Under the pieces are notes generated by a model that had not been told where the DNA came from, did no database searches, and worked only from the letters and a program-made list of their open reading frames with translations. From Holacanthus passer (taxonomy: Eukaryota > Chordata > Actinopteri > Pomacanthidae), in the NCBI GenBank assembly GCA_025331565.1, contig JAFREQ010000035.1, forward strand, positions 2,852,001 to 2,916,000: a stretch of DNA of 64,000 bases. Reading direction: 5' to 3'. Position numbers and translations under genes: made by a program. Positions 1-13,412 of this stretch are shown here, piece after piece (within the stretch, counting starts at the first letter, position 1; every line of letters starts with the position of its first letter).

Positions 1-734
1 CAGCTACTAACTTTATCCTCACTTTGATATATCGATGGTGTTTTGTAACATAATCTTTAACCCCATAATGATGTAGTGAGCTAAAGATTTGCTCCATGGC
101 GTTGGAAATTAACATTCATTCATCCATTACTTCCACTACTGCTCTTCTGATATTGAAAAGGTTCTAAAAAATAAATCATCTCCCAAAATCATGAATTTAG
201 AGAATTTAAACAGCTTCAGTATCTGAAGAAATTCAAAGGTTGACTGGCTTGACTTGGAAATCACTGCTTGAGGGAGGGGTTTAACAAATATTCAACAGCA
301 ATGGAAAAGTACAGATAAAAGCTTGTTGTTCAAAAGGCCACTGAAAGCAAGCAGCTTCACAAATAAGACAACACAGACCATCAGCTGGCTTCCAAGCAGA
401 TATAAAACAAGAGAATCATAAATTAAAGGGGGAGGAAAAACCACAAAGTGAAGGCAAATGAAAAAATGATTGGGTAAAAAGGAAAAGTATCATTGCAAAG
501 GACTTATAATTTGCACCTCACGCACCAAAGCCAGGCAGGATCAAATCAAAGCTGGATTGCCCAGGTGTGGACATGCAGGGGGAATAAAAAAGGAGTAAAG
601 CCCTGAGGTGGTTATAAGGGGGGGGTTGGAGAAGCATGCAGCATTCGTGTTGAAGCATGCGGGCCCGTGAGCGGCTCAGTGTCGGAGGGAGAGGGGAGGG
701 AGAGGAGTAGAGTTTCTGACCTGTGGCTCCTTAC

Positions 735-779
735 AAGATGCGACGCTCTTCCTCCGGAGAGAATTATAAAATCCTCAAG
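735..779 (-). other. Candidate 45-nt exon of the minus-strand gene
   Basis: On the minus strand a strong pyrimidine tract (about 783-810) ends in CTAG, followed by 45 nt and a GTAAGG donor (734-729). Only one of three frames is open; it reads LEDFIILSGGRASHL and needs an incoming phase-0 junction. The start-codon exon at 8125-8246 ends in phase 2, so direct joining would put a stop (TAA) a few codons in. Either another exon lies between, or this belongs to an alternative transcript or UTR. I do not recognise the peptide. The splice signals are good but there is no homology support. Confidence 0.35.
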
Positions 780-1599
780 CTAGGGAGGGGGGGAGAAGAC
801 AGAAAGATCAGACAAGACAGTTATGTAGTGTGTGTGTGTGCTTACAAGTGGGAGGAAGCAGTTTGTGTGTTCGCCTGCTGAGTGTGCATATGTGTGGTTA
901 GTTCTGTAGACCACTGTTAGACAGATATGATGATGAATCAATGAAAATGTGTTGCACAATAAAACAGCCATTAAACAACATTTACAGACAGGAATATGAC
1001 CCATTTATCCACACAAACACACGCGCACACAAGTGAGGTAGATGAGCATTCCGGGAAGGACAAAACAATTACGTAGTGACTTAAATATCCTCTGACCACT
1101 AAGCTGGTGATATCGTATGATGTCTGTCAGGATACTGCGCGAACATTTTAGAACCAAGGACAAATGAATGGTGAGCAGCCAAATGATAAACATTATCTTG
1201 TGTGAATACCATCAGAGGAACCTGAGGTCTGTGACGGCAACATTCATTTCCTCTTCTACTTCTTTGTCTACAGAGGTCTGGCTGTTTGCGGCGGTCTGTC
1301 TGAGACATGTGAACATAAATGTAAGCCTGTGTGGAGCCATGTCTGTAGATCAAGCAGCTGTAAGTAAAGTGAAAGCTCCCTCCCTTCAACACTGTTGATT
1401 TACATCTGCTCTATGTGGGCTAATCCCATAAGAGGTCAGCCTGGGCCAAGCCTTAAAGTCTGGAGAGCATTTATTCTAAGAAACAGGTTGCACAATTAAA
1501 AGATTATCAATTCGATAGTGGAATGCAGAGACATGTTGGCTAAAATGCAGTGAATGTGTCATTAAGACTACTTTACCTCTAAACCCTCTGAAAACTCTC

Positions 1600-1805
1600 T
1601 CTTCATGATTATTTTATATCATCAATTAATCATTTTACATACAAAATTTAAGAACAGTTCAAAACCCAAAATGGCAAATGGTCTCAAATCCTCACAACTG
1701 AAGAACAAGAACCAGCAAATGTTTGGCATTTTTGCTTAAATATGACTAAAAAGATTATTTTCTGTTGATCGACTAATCTATACTTTCGTTGAAGCTCCAA
1801 CGATC
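1600..1805. repeat. Degraded interspersed repeat, family A
   Basis: Diverged copy of a short repeat seen better at 42619-42937. Shared features are ATCAATTAATCATTTTA at one end, an AT-rich middle, and GATCGACTAATC followed by GTTGAAGCTCCAAC at the other. Ends are approximate. Confidence 0.45.
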
Positions 1806-1829
1806 TCGACCTAACGATGGCACCAGATA

Positions 1830-2130
1830 TCAAAGTGGTTACATTTCATCCTGAGGGGAAAATGAATGCACGTCCAAATTAGCTGTAGAGACATTTCACC
1901 CAAAACCACAAATGATAACCTCACAGAGGAAAAGCTGGGAGGGAATCACCAAAGTCGTTAGGATTTATTATGTGGGAACCATGAACATCTGTACCAAATG
2001 TTGGACCAATCCAAGAAGTAGATTTTGAGATATTTTGCGGGATAAGTGAAAACTCTAATCTGTTGGTGGAGCAAAATGAAATATCAGGATGAAACGTTAG
2101 GGGATCACCACATCTGATCGTCTGACATGA
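1830..2130. repeat. Interspersed repeat, family B
   Basis: Resembles a very common fish repeat. The block reads, in order, through 'catcctgaggggaa', 'gggaatcaccaaagtc', 'gtaccaaatgttggacc', 'gagatatttt' and 'ggggatcacca'. A related copy lies at about 60150-60545. It is recognised from memory of the consensus, so the boundaries are rough. Confidence 0.5.
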
Positions 2131-5100
2131 GCATCACTAGTTATTTTATTCTATTCTTATTTTATATTATGACTTTTACTTGCTTTAAATGTCCCCTCCC
2201 TCTTAAGTTTAACACTGAAAAACTCTATGTAAGCTGTATGAGTGTGGTTTGATTACATTTGATTGACACTGAAAACATAAGAAAACAACCCAACAACTGT
2301 CATCAGATTTTGATTCAGAGCTAAAAACTCTAATTGGTGCTTACAAGTAGGGGACTTCCCCTTTTCTCAACTCAGGCCCACCCACTTCAAACCACTGAGA
2401 CGCAGACAAAAAAATAACACAGACAGAAAATTTATCACTTGAAAACAGCCAAAACTGTTATAACTCTGGCAGAAAAGTGTGTCTTCATGTTGGAACCAAA
2501 TCTCTCACTTAAAAAAGTGGATTGAGGGGGAAAAAAAGGGTTTTCAGGGCCTTTAAAATTTCGCACAGTGTCAGCCCTGGAGTCGTGCATCACTAATGAA
2601 TCAAAACGAGAACAAAGACTTCAGGGAATAATCTGCATCAGCAGTAGCAGAACAGTCAGCTGGAAAAATTCTTCTACTTTTCTTTTCAGTGCCTGAAAAC
2701 AAGATTTCATAAGTCAAAGGGACGGAAAGTAGAAATCTTCTTATTGCCATCGTGACAGATGGTTGGGCCTCCATTCACAACACTTTCCAGTCTGTTCCCT
2801 TAGACTGCTTCCCTGAGCAAAATGAAAACCTTTACAACAAGGCTGAATACATTCTCCCTGCACAAGTACACAAGCTTTATTCCCACAGTCCACCACAATC
2901 CAAGTCTGTTTGAGTGGAAAACATGGACCTTACATATTTACTTTGCCTTGACTATAGTTCACTTTATCACTTTTTAACAGAGAATCAATGCCTAATTATC
3001 TCTACTTCCTGAAAATCTTTAAATGAACAAACAAAAAGTCAGTAAAAACTCAAGATAACGGAGCTGTCAGAGTGGACGTTGCTGACAAAGCAACAAATGC
3101 TGCCGCCAGAACAAGGAGACAAATCTTCCAGACAACTGAATTCAGGTCACCCAAATCAACCCAAATATGCAGATTCATTAGCATTTGCTTGGTGGGGTAA
3201 GCTACTGTAATGCAGCCCCCCTGATCTACTGTATAAAAGAATAATCAGATTATGTTAAGTAGAGATGATACACACCAGACTACAATTGTGGGCAGGTCAC
3301 TTATAACGGATCATATTAAGACCAATGGATGTGCATGAACATTAACTGTCTGTCCTCTGGGTTCACATTAATAAGCTGTGGCCACAGTATCCTGTAATGA
3401 ATTGGTTGCGGTGGGGAATATTTATCCTGACGAAGATTTCTTATTGCATCTCTGTCATCAAATATAGATTTTAGCCGACTGAATGACAGAATAACAGCAT
3501 ATTACTTAGATCAGTTTCACGGTTGCCATCAGTTTCCCAAAGCCACAGAGGATGGTTATTCGTGTAGATCAAGGTCAAGAGTCTTGATTCATAGTTGCAG
3601 TGTGTAAAGTCATTTCTGGTTGATTTGGAGACAACTGTAGTTATTGGTGGGAACAGCCAGTGCTATTTCAATGCTACAGTTCCCAGAATTCTGGGGGTGG
3701 CAAAACAAACTGTTACTGTTTTAATAAAGGACATAATTGGTCTTTTTCCATCATTCTGTGAGCAACAATGATTTGAGTCTGCAAACAGGAGGACACAGTG
3801 ATAGGTGTTGGTTAACATTAGCTCACTGAGAAGTTCTTCATCTTACTGCGGCTGCCCTTCTTGTTCCATGACATCAATATTTCAAACTGATATGCTAAAA
3901 AAAAAAAAACCGATGTCTTTTTTTGTAGACGCGCTTTTGATGAACCACTGCATTAAGTGCTCGCTGTCAAACATTTAATTTCTTGTGACTACTTCATACT
4001 ACCAAAACGCAACATTTGCATCGTAACTTTTTCAACATTTTTTCTGGGAATATTGTCACAGACACCTGGTTCACAACACAGCAAATGCAAATACTATCAT
4101 CACCAAAGGCCATAGGCTCAGCCGCCATTATGTTCGTCACTGGGCGACTTATCAGACATTTAAATGAAAACATTACTTCAAGACAGTTCAGGCCTTCGAA
4201 AATGTGCAATGCATCACCCTGTGTTTTTCCATCTTCCACCAGACTTTCCCACTCTCCTGTCACTTCGCAAGAAAAAAGCATGTTTGCAAGCAAGCACAAA
4301 TACACGACGCAGAGTTGCTGCCTCTCGCCCTCTGACAGCATCAATGGGCCGCTGGGGGAAGATGACAGTTGTCTAAGATTGATGAGCCGTAGGCCAAAGG
4401 GTGCATCCCCCTCGACATCCTCAGGAAGCACTTTGACTTGGTTTCCCTCGGCTCCCACAAAACCCTGTGACAGCTGATACAGACTTTTTACCATGCACCC
4501 ACGAATCCAAGTGACACCAATGACACCACGCCTTCACATGTCTCAATTCAGGATGTCGAGTGGGTGTAGAGTCTGGGTGCGGGTCGAGCGGTGCCTCAAA
4601 CCACGCCCTTGGTGACACCGTGGTCCGGAGAGGGCACGGAGAGGAAGTGGAGATGTCATGGGTCTGGGTTTTTGTAATTGATGAGTGGACTTGAATGAGG
4701 ACCGGCCAAAGCTGGCCTTTTGAAGACTCTTCAAGCCAGAACAAATTTTTTTAATGGGACGTACTTCAGAATCCCAGCGTATGGTAAACATACTGACAGG
4801 AAGGGCTATTGAGCTCAATCTACTGTGACACCTGATTTTCCTCTGAGCAAATGAAAGGTCTCAGCTCAAGCATCAGTCACCACAATGTTCCAGAAGGCTT
4901 TTGGCTTTTTTATAATGCTTATCATGTTCATCAATTTAGTTTAGTATGTCAATGTTGCATGGTGATGCAGTTAAGACCATTTAAGAAAACAGTTGCATTC
5001 AGGTGCTTGGTGGAAAGCTGGAAAAAAGCAGTGTCAATCAAATGTAATATACTGTCATATTGTAAATTGGGTTGCTCAAGAAAAATCAGTCTGCTAAACA

Positions 5101-8100
5101 TGTGACATGACAAATCCTTGCATTCAGTCTTCAAATGTCTTATGGATCACTCTTATGGATGCGACTTGTGACCAAACATTCAGGAGTTCAGCAGGTTTCT
5201 AACTACCCTACAGTTTTGAGTGACAGTTTGAAAACCTCTCAGCTTCTGTTGGTGGTTTTGGATCTTGACTCCCTTGAGACTGACATGAATACACACACAT
5301 GTGGGACCTCAACTGATACACATACAGTAGGCTGGGAAAGGCTCTCAACTCCATGACAGTGTGGTCATTCCAGTAAAAGCCCCCGACCCCACCCCACCCC
5401 ACCACACACACTCATTCTCATCTGTGCAGCCATCCTTACTGACCGTCTATAAACATCCCAAGTCTCTGACAGGGCTGTCAGCGTGCACCACCACAGGTGG
5501 GGGAGGGAAGGAAAACGAGAGGGACAGAGGAAGAGAGAGAAAACAGGGTTTGCTATGTGAGAGGATATTCGAGCGTGCAAATTCATACAGCGGTTGAGGA
5601 CAAAGAGAAGAAGAGAAATGAGTAGGAGGAGGATGGAACCGCTGCATAAAGAGACATGAACGTATGGTTTGAGGGCTTAAGGAACAACACATTTTTCCAT
5701 TGTGCTTTGTGTTTTTCCCCAAAGACTGATGGCAGCCAGTTGGAGGGACAACTGAGAATTCACACTTTGAAATGTGTTTTAGGCAAAATAACATTTTTTG
5801 TAATTCGTCAATTGACCTATTTTCATACATCGACATTTCCTCTGTGTATTTGTGGCATCGTCTTTCTGTCCTACCTTCATGTATGATGCAATACACTGAA
5901 CCCTGGTGCAAATCATTTTGAAAGGAAAAAAAATCTGAACTAGGTGAAATTCCTGTTGATTCAAATCCTGGTTGGAGGGCGCATGGACTCTGTACTTCTG
6001 CACACAAACACGCGCACACGTACACACACAATGCAGTGTGTTGAAGAGGATTATGCAGGCTTGAATTTCAACAGAAAGAATCCCCATCTACAAGCACTAC
6101 GGAGCAAATCTGGCTTTAGAAACTCTCCTCATCCCAGAGCATCCTGGTACAATAGGAGGCTGAACTTAAAATCCTGTGATTGAAACATGTTCATTTTTTT
6201 TTTTGAGGATGCAAGAGAACATTAGCTGGTGGATAATCAGCTCCTGAATCAATAGCAACATCTGCATGGAAAACACGGACAGAAAGCTCTTGTGCTGCAC
6301 AACTGTATGCACTTGAGGGTCATATGCACTTTGCTGGATCATGCCAGAAATTGATATGTCTGCAGGCTTGTGTGTATCTGGGAATACCAATTGGAATGCA
6401 CATTAACTTCAGGAATGTCCACTGATATTCAGTTATGTGTAAATGTTTGCTCATGAGGGAGCTGGAGAAAAAAAAGGGGGGCATTTGCGTGTGTGTTAGA
6501 GAGAAAATAAGTGGCCGTCTTCTTCTGCCTTTGTATGAATCTTAAGTAGTCCCATGTTGAGGGGGGCTTTGTTCGCCGTCACTGTCGGGGGGCACGTCCT
6601 CCAACTTCTCCCCTCACTTCCTTTCGGCACAACATTTATCATTCTTCCCCGACGAACAATCATCCTACAACATGGACTAGCATCTAGCGCACAATAAACT
6701 CACCGCCCTCCCCCCCTTTCGCCCATCCCGGTTGCTCGGATACCTTTCATCCGACGGGACGGCCTGTCAACAACATCATCACTTACTTAGAAACTCCCAA
6801 CCTTCGCTTGACTTTGCTTTCATTTGGTGCGGAGGCTTATTAAAAAATACTGCTGCATCTTGTTTTCAAAATAAAAGGTTTCCAAGAACATCTTTTTTTT
6901 TCTCCCCCCTTGTTTTCCTTTTATGTTGCATCCAAAACACTAAAAAACTTCCAAGCCAAAACGTCTGGCTCTGCAAAAATTGCAATGCATCCTTAAGGGA
7001 ATGGGTGAAGTGGTGCAACCTTCTAATTTGCAAGAGAAATTCCCTTCGGGGCAAATATAGCATTATCCGGCTCTACTAACCAACTAGATGCACGATATTT
7101 TATACTGACATTATAATGTGCTGGTGTTAGTCAGGGGAGCTACCCTGAGGTCTGTTTAATAGAAAGACTGGGTGACTCACTAGACCTCCCCCCTTCTCTC
7201 TCTCCCTCTCTCAAAAGGGTCAACAGGTGCTTTAATAACAAGTACACTGAATCACATCAACCTCATTTCATTTACACTACACTTCATGCATATAAACCTC
7301 TGCCTGCACAAGCATCCGCGATCGCTCCCATTCATTATCCTGAAGCTGAACTTTTTTTTTTTTTTTTTAACTGGCTCTATTTTCTGTAACCCAAGCACAG
7401 AATAAGCCTGGCCTTGTTTGGCCTTCACCGTGTTTTGCTCCTATCCCTTTCAGCTGACCGGCCCGCACCACTTATTCCGCTTATTATGAGCGCTGACAGC
7501 AGATTATTTTGCTTACTGCACCCAAATTCTCCGTCCTCTGTGGATAAAAATCCAACAAACAGCAGTCTGAGAGACAAAGGGAAAAGTTGACAAAAGAGAC
7601 AAAAAGAGATAGGGAGCATAGAGAACGGGGTCCAAAATGAAAAGGGGGAAGGGAAAAGATGAAGGAGGAACCAGAGAAAAGAAACAGGGGGAGAATACAG
7701 AAGAGGAGTGAAAGACGAGGTAGTACGGCAAAGGCTCAAAACCATTTAAATGACCGTGTTTTGTCAGGCAAATAAAGAGCGACTAACAGCAGCAGCAGCA
7801 ACATACCAGCACAGTGAACGAGAATGCAAATGCAAATGTCATACGTCTTCAGGGGCCAAACAGACTGTCTTTATACCAATGCCCCCCCCAACACAACACA
7901 CTTCTCTCTGTGCTATCGCAACCCCCAGACTCTCCTCCAATCCTGCACTGAAACACACTCACACAAACACTTCCAGGAGACAATCTTGTGCAGAGCGAGA
8001 GAAGTGTAATCACAAGAGACAACATCGTCTTCTTAACTTCACAGTAAACAATAGGCCAGAGTACAGTGGGCTCTTTACACAAACACACACACACACACAC

Positions 8101-8124
8101 TCTGGAAAAAGATAAACCACTTAC

Positions 8125-8246
8125 TTGTCTGTCATGGCGTCGGCTAGCGAATACTGATTCATTAAAACTTCTTTTTACTCGTCTTCACACAGTTGGAAAT
8201 GGTTGAGGAAGAGGTCCAGGGGCTAATGTCACAACACCACGAGAGT
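8125..8246 (-). CDS. Start-codon exon of an unidentified minus-strand gene (partial)
   Basis: A minus-strand exon bounded by a good acceptor (pyrimidine-rich CTTCTTCCTTCTCTTGCAG, then ACTCTC at 8246) and a consensus GTAAGT donor (8124-8119). It carries about 84 nt of leader, then two in-frame ATGs: 8162-8160 (MNQYSLADAMTD) and 8135-8133 (MTD...). The second has the better context (GCCATGA, G at -3) and may be the main start. The exon ends in phase 2 after ACA GAC AA. Upstream is a non-coding exon near 18.3 kb; the rest of the protein is off the left edge or in exons I could not find. In human, SH3BP2 lies next to ADD1, which makes it one guess by position, but this short N-terminus does not establish identity. 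Confidence 0.55.
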
Positions 8247-8485
8247 CTGCAAGAGAAGGAAGAAGCAATGTTAGTTTAGGGAAAATCCTCCATTCACAAC
8301 ACAAGTTAGTCATAACTCATGGACATGGAAGACTTGATGTATTCAAATAGCTTGTTTTACTCAATAAAACTCTAAAACGCAAAGATATTTATTATAAATG
8401 ACTTATTAAAAAAAAAAAACATGAAATCCTCGTATGAGACGCAAGAACCAAAAAACAAAACGAATTCATTATTAAAATATTGAAA

Positions 8486-8636
8486 TTATAGTCACAAAGT
8501 GGTTTATTTCTTTTTGTCTTGTTTTTCATCTTGTTTTACTTATCTTTTACTTTATCACTCACTCTTGAGCTGCTATAACAAGTGCATTTCCCCACAGTGT
8601 GGGATCAATAAAGTTCAGCTTATCTTATCTTAAATA
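8486..8636 (+). repeat. LINE-like 3' tail fragment
   Basis: Ends with TTTCCCCACAGTGTGGGATC, then AATAAAG and a short TTATCTTATCTTA repeat. This is the typical 3' end of abundant fish non-LTR retrotransposon fragments. No reverse transcriptase frame remains. Confidence 0.5.
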
Positions 8637-8997
8637 TACAGTATGAAGTCAGTTACTGATAATTCATGCACAACATAATTTGCCCCATATCATCAAAAAG
8701 TCTTTGTAATGGTGATAAGTCTTTAATTATGTACATTTTTGTTCTGCATGAATATGGGTTAAATGGATAACTCCATGCTCTCTGAACAAATTCTTCATGA
8801 AACAAAGCTCTGAGCAAATCACTTCTATTGTGACGGCGACTGCGTCGTACCAGTCATTGAGGACATGGTCCACGGTCCAGTCTGATACTACGCAGCTAAC
8901 TCTGCAGACATGCTTCACTTGCTCACAATTAGCCTAGCAAAGCCTGGTCTCTCTCCAGCTTTCTGGGGGATACTGTCACCATCGTTACAAAAGGCAG

Positions 8998-9038
8998 CCA
9001 ACCAACCACCAGCCAGCCAGCCAGACAGCCAGCCAGCC
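8998..9038. repeat. CCAG/CAGC tetranucleotide tract
   Basis: Imperfect tandem repeats of CCAA and CCAG with one CAGA interruption. Confidence 0.8.
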
Positions 9039-10646
9039 TAAACAGAATGCAGCAAGAAATCCTCTGGGTAGTCTGCAGACAGCATGAATCCAATCACAGA
9101 AGAAGAATGCTTTGTGTGATATAAGGAGCATTGATGACAGTTTTGGATCAGTAAAGCTGGTTTTCTCCTATTTGCATAAAAAAACAAAAAAAATATCAAG
9201 AGGGTGAATTTGTATAAAACACACCTCTGCTAATGATCCATATTTGGGAATGCACATAAATCAGCAGATGTTCACTGCCAGCATTCAGATTTTGAAATTT
9301 TAATGAGGCGATGAGACGAGGCACATCCCGTGTCCCGCAGCCTGGGGAGCAACCTCCAAAAACTGGAGCTTATCTGCCTTTAACAGATATCAGCACATTA
9401 GATTTAAAGATTATACACTGTGATGTGTTAACTCACTGGCATAACACAGATTGTGACCTGCCAGAGTGGGATTTAGGTTCTATAAGCAGATAAAAGGTTA
9501 GATATTAGCAGTCTATCTAATAACCGGAAGCTGAAAGGGAAAGCTTTTAAAATCGTATCTGTTACCTCAAAATCATTGGTAATAATCCAACACTGATTAA
9601 CCAAAGACAACTTAATGGCTTTATCAGTCAGCTACAACTGAAGGGAAACAGAGGAGTGGAGGTCGGGCAGTGATACCCGACTACCTGCTGACCATTTTTT
9701 AAATTCACATTGAAAATAAATTCCTTCATACCAGAATTTTTTTGTTGTTTATTCCAATTAGTCAGGGCTTTATAGAGGGACAGATACGCCAGCTTCACTA
9801 TTAGCTGAAGAGGAGCAAAAGTTAGGCAGAAATGAAGATAATTCTAATCCCATAAATGAGCATTTCACACTAAAAGAGCTTAAATATGCTTTTCCTTCTG
9901 GCCTGGTAGGTTTATGGTTTAGTTTTGTGAATCACTCCAGCATTTGAGTGACTGCATGATGGAAGAGGTTCCAGTTATGTTTAATGTATAAATTCTTTCA
10001 AATTTAACCAAAGCATTTTAACTATTGCAGCTGTTAAATGCATAAAAACATTTGATTTGTCATAAATGGCTGCTGTCAACCAAGTTAATTTAGTTAATAT
10101 GCTAATAAGTCACAATGATTTATGGGCCTTTTAATGTTTAATTTTTTTCTGATAAATATTATTAATATTTGTTAATTAAGTGGCCCCTCGCCTCCTGTCA
10201 TTTGCAAAAGCGGCCCCTGGGCAAAGCAAGTCGAGTATCCCTGAGGTAATGGTCTCAGCCCCACCCAATCCCATCAGCCTCAAACCCAGACAGACAGCCA
10301 GCAGCCTCGGAGCCAGCCAGCGGCAGTCTGTCTGTGAGGGCTCAGCAGGCTCGTGTGCCCCCTTCTCCCTGCTTTCCTCTCACCTTTTCCATCCTGCATC
10401 ACCCCTGATTTCTCAACTTGAACTGATGCTGCAGTGTTTACCTGTCAGTCTGTCTCTTTTGTTTTCCTGTCTAACAGCAGCTCACTGAACTTTTGTAGCT
10501 GTGTCTGTCTTCAGTGCAGAAACAGGCATTCGCTGTATACACCCAAGTAATCAGTTTAGTTCCATTTCCTCTGGTCTCTCAGTCACTGTGTTTATGGGAA
10601 ATCATTTCAAAATTGGAAAAATTGCAGATACCTTCAGGGAAATTTG

Positions 10647-10670
10647 AAAAAAAAAAAAAAAAAAAAAAAA
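10647..10670. repeat. Poly-A run
   Basis: About 24 consecutive A residues in the minus-gene intron. No associated element is recognised. Confidence 0.85.
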
Positions 10671-12561
10671 GGCTGATAAATTATAATGAAGGAGGCTTAT
10701 CTGCCAAATTTCCAATTCTTTCTTGATTTTAAAAAATAAGAGGCTACTGTACACCACAATTGATGAAATGCCACAGACTGACTCTGGAGAAGCACAATGC
10801 ATCCATTTCCAAGTGACATTTCCTTACATTACTGAGTTGTTCAAATATGCAACAGTCCATGCTTTTGCACAATGTGGCAATCCACCCAAAGTATGAGAGC
10901 TTTATATGAAATATGTCTCATGCTCGCCGTTGTGGTGATGTATGCAGTGTTTTTTTCTGCAAAGCAAGGACTTCCATACCCCAAACCTCAAATTACTCCT
11001 GCCTTCTCACGCAAACAATGATATAGTGCCTGGATGCCGGCGTTGGACATAACGCCGAATGCAGTGAGCAATAAAGAGCAGTCGAGCCGTGCTGCAAGAA
11101 GTTTGCAGCTGGTGGTTTAAAACGGGTCACGTGAAAGACAACAGATGGCGGTTTGTACCACGGCACAGCAGAGACGGAGATCTACTCAGGGCTACAGAAA
11201 GGGTGCACTTTGAAGTGGAGCGATTGCACTTGCAAAAGACACATTAGCAAGCTTTGATCTACCTGAACCCGATGCTCACAAACAATCAATCCAAATATCT
11301 TTTTCTGAGTGTTTCAATGCCATGTTAAGGAGAGCAACTTGTAGCATGGTGAAGGAAATCGTCCACACTGGTAGGGCAAGCCCTGAAAACAGCCAGCCAC
11401 ACCTTCCCACATCTGAAGCAGACGCTATGCAACTGTATTGATCTATTGACCATGTATTGGTTTTAATTGGCCTTTCTGCAGAGACAGAACCAGAGATTTT
11501 TATGTCCACACTCTACGGATCAACTGACCGACCAAAGACATGGCTGATCACACTGGATGTAAGCACTGAACTCCCGAAGGTTATGTTTAATGGCTATTCC
11601 AATAAAGTTTATTAAAACAAGATGGCTGCATCCTCGATGTTGACAAAAAGAGATTATGAATGGAAAAATGATGTCTGGAAGATGCAGTCTGATCTGTTCA
11701 GTTTTATATAACACAGTGGTCTCAAGGCTACAGTTTTACATTTTACAGTTTCACATGTAAAATACTGCATCAGCAATATTAAACCAAGTCACTGCAGTTT
11801 GGAATGGATCTTTTGACAGCAGCCATCGAACTGTTCAAACTACAAATCAGCTGACCAAAATATCCAATATGAAAGAAATCAATTCGATCAGTCACAAGCC
11901 AGATTGTTGAGGCAAAGAATCAGGCGTCATGACCTCCTAAAACTGCATTTTGAATGATGTCCGATCTGGCAAACAATTTGGCACGAATAAAAATTTACTA
12001 GAAAACAGATGACAGCAGTGACAACAATAAACATAGTGCCCTTTTCTCTTCTTCCCCATTTCAAATCTAAGCTCACACAGCCCAATCCAAGTGAACTGTG
12101 TGGGCAGTTCCTCAAATACAGACACAGCTGAGTCCCACTCACTGCATCATGAAAACACTGAATTATTTACCTTCCAGATGAGATTTGGGTAAAAATAGCA
12201 TGCACCGTACTGGAGACTCTTTCCACTGCACAGAGTAAACATGAAGACATATCTGATTGCTACGGCAGAGGAAAAAGGTGTTGACATTGTGAGATGCCAG
12301 CAGTCAACACACTCTGCACAGGCTGTCTGCGACGGGAATCTTACCATAATCTGAGTGGGAAGATCCTGCAGGTTGAGAGAGAAGAACGCTGAGAGACCCG
12401 GCTCAGTCACACTCTTATAACTGAGAAAGTCACCACTGGCATGACAGATGCAAAACAAAAATAAAATGATCATCCAGCACGACTAGTCAGTCTGTCACCT
12501 CCTCCATTCCCTGCTCCCCGGACACGCTCCTTCTCTCTCTCCCTCCTTCAGTCTCCCTTTG

Positions 12562-12563
<2 letters not shown>

Positions 12564-12591
<28 letters not shown>
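12564..12591. repeat. (TC)n microsatellite
   Basis: An uninterrupted CT dinucleotide tract of about 14 units inside a longer pyrimidine-rich block. Confidence 0.9.
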
Positions 12592-12595
<4 letters not shown>

Positions 12596-13053
12596 ATCAT
12601 GCACAATAAACACTGAAAAAAAAGAGCACAAGAGGCAGCAAAGGGTGGAGAGATAGTGCTTGCCTTAAAGGCTTGTTTCACTTGAACGCATGTCAGTGGC
12701 AGACGCTGTCTCCATCTGAGCGTCTAACAAAACGGCCAGGATCGCCTTTTCCTCCCTGTCACAGCAGTCAAACGTCGCTCGCCGGCGGAGAGCGACAGCA
12801 CAGAGATCGCGCCTCTGGAAAGCGTCAATGCACACAATTGCTGAGGAGGGGGAGGGGGAATTTGGGGTGGTGGGTGAGAGGAGAAGGGGGAGGGGGTTGA
12901 GGTTAGGGTAGTGTGTGTGTGCATCTGTGGGAGTGTGTCTATTGTTGTTGGGGACGTTTTTTTTTTTCCCCCCTCTCCTTTAAGGAGTGGATGGGGACTG
13001 CAGGTCCAGCTGCTGCCCTCTCTCAGCACTGTATTGAGCCCTGTGTGATGTAC

Positions 13054-13412
13054 ATCCAGTTGCCAGTTTATTAGGTACATCTAGCAAAGACTGCATAGTC
13101 CAATGCACCAACCCTGCAATAAACTCTACCTTAATGAAGTTTATAATGGTGACTCATTGGTTGAAACTGTTTCAGAGGGGTGTATAAATAACTGCATGGT
13201 TATTTTGGAGCCTGTAGTTTGTGGTGCTGCTAAATTATGTTGCATCATACTGAGAGCTGCTTCAAATATAATGTCCAACCCATTTATATCAATGAAGGCA
13301 GAGGACATAACAGAAAGACCTTTCTGTATAAGATTGAAACAAGACTTGTCTAAAACTTTAAAAAACATTATAACCTTCATGAAGGTAGGGTTTGTTGCAG
13401 GGCATTAGATTT
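13054..13412. repeat. Interspersed repeat, family C (near full length)
   Basis: Starts with CCAGTTGCCAGTTTATTAGG and TACATCTAG, the terminus of a widespread fish non-autonomous element. Internally it carries ACCTTAATGAAG near the left and AACCTTCATGAAGG near the right end, an inverted pair. The second copy at about 34195-34462 shares CATTATAACCTTCAT and has the opposite terminus. Open frames on both strands here are repeat shadows. Confidence 0.65.

Larger units (their letters stand above)
1..8124. other. Mostly non-coding DNA, intron of a minus-strand gene
   Basis: Apart from one small candidate minus-strand exon at 735-779 I see no exon with convincing splice sites in this stretch. It holds two degraded interspersed repeats (about 1600-1805 and 1830-2130), A/T runs and short CA-rich patches. 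Several open frames longer than 70 codons occur, including an antiparallel pair at about 4000-4490, but none shows a domain I recognise. Because a 5' UTR/start exon of a minus-strand gene lies at 8125-8246, the region is probably a long first coding intron; its downstream exons mostly lie beyond the left edge. Confidence 0.5.

Noticed and set aside
5447..6031. 194-codon minus-strand open frame
   Set aside because: Low-complexity composition (Cys/Leu/Ser/Pro runs), overlapping frames on the other strand, no splice signals and no known domain.
7425..7745. 106-codon Leu/Phe/Ser-rich minus-strand frame resembling membrane segments
   Set aside because: Arises from a purine-rich block on the plus strand; the neighbouring frame gives a similar product, as expected from low complexity.
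12724..13080. 118-codon minus-strand frame rich in Pro, Thr and Ser
   Set aside because: Lies in a pyrimidine-rich low-complexity patch and runs into the family C repeat; not a gene.
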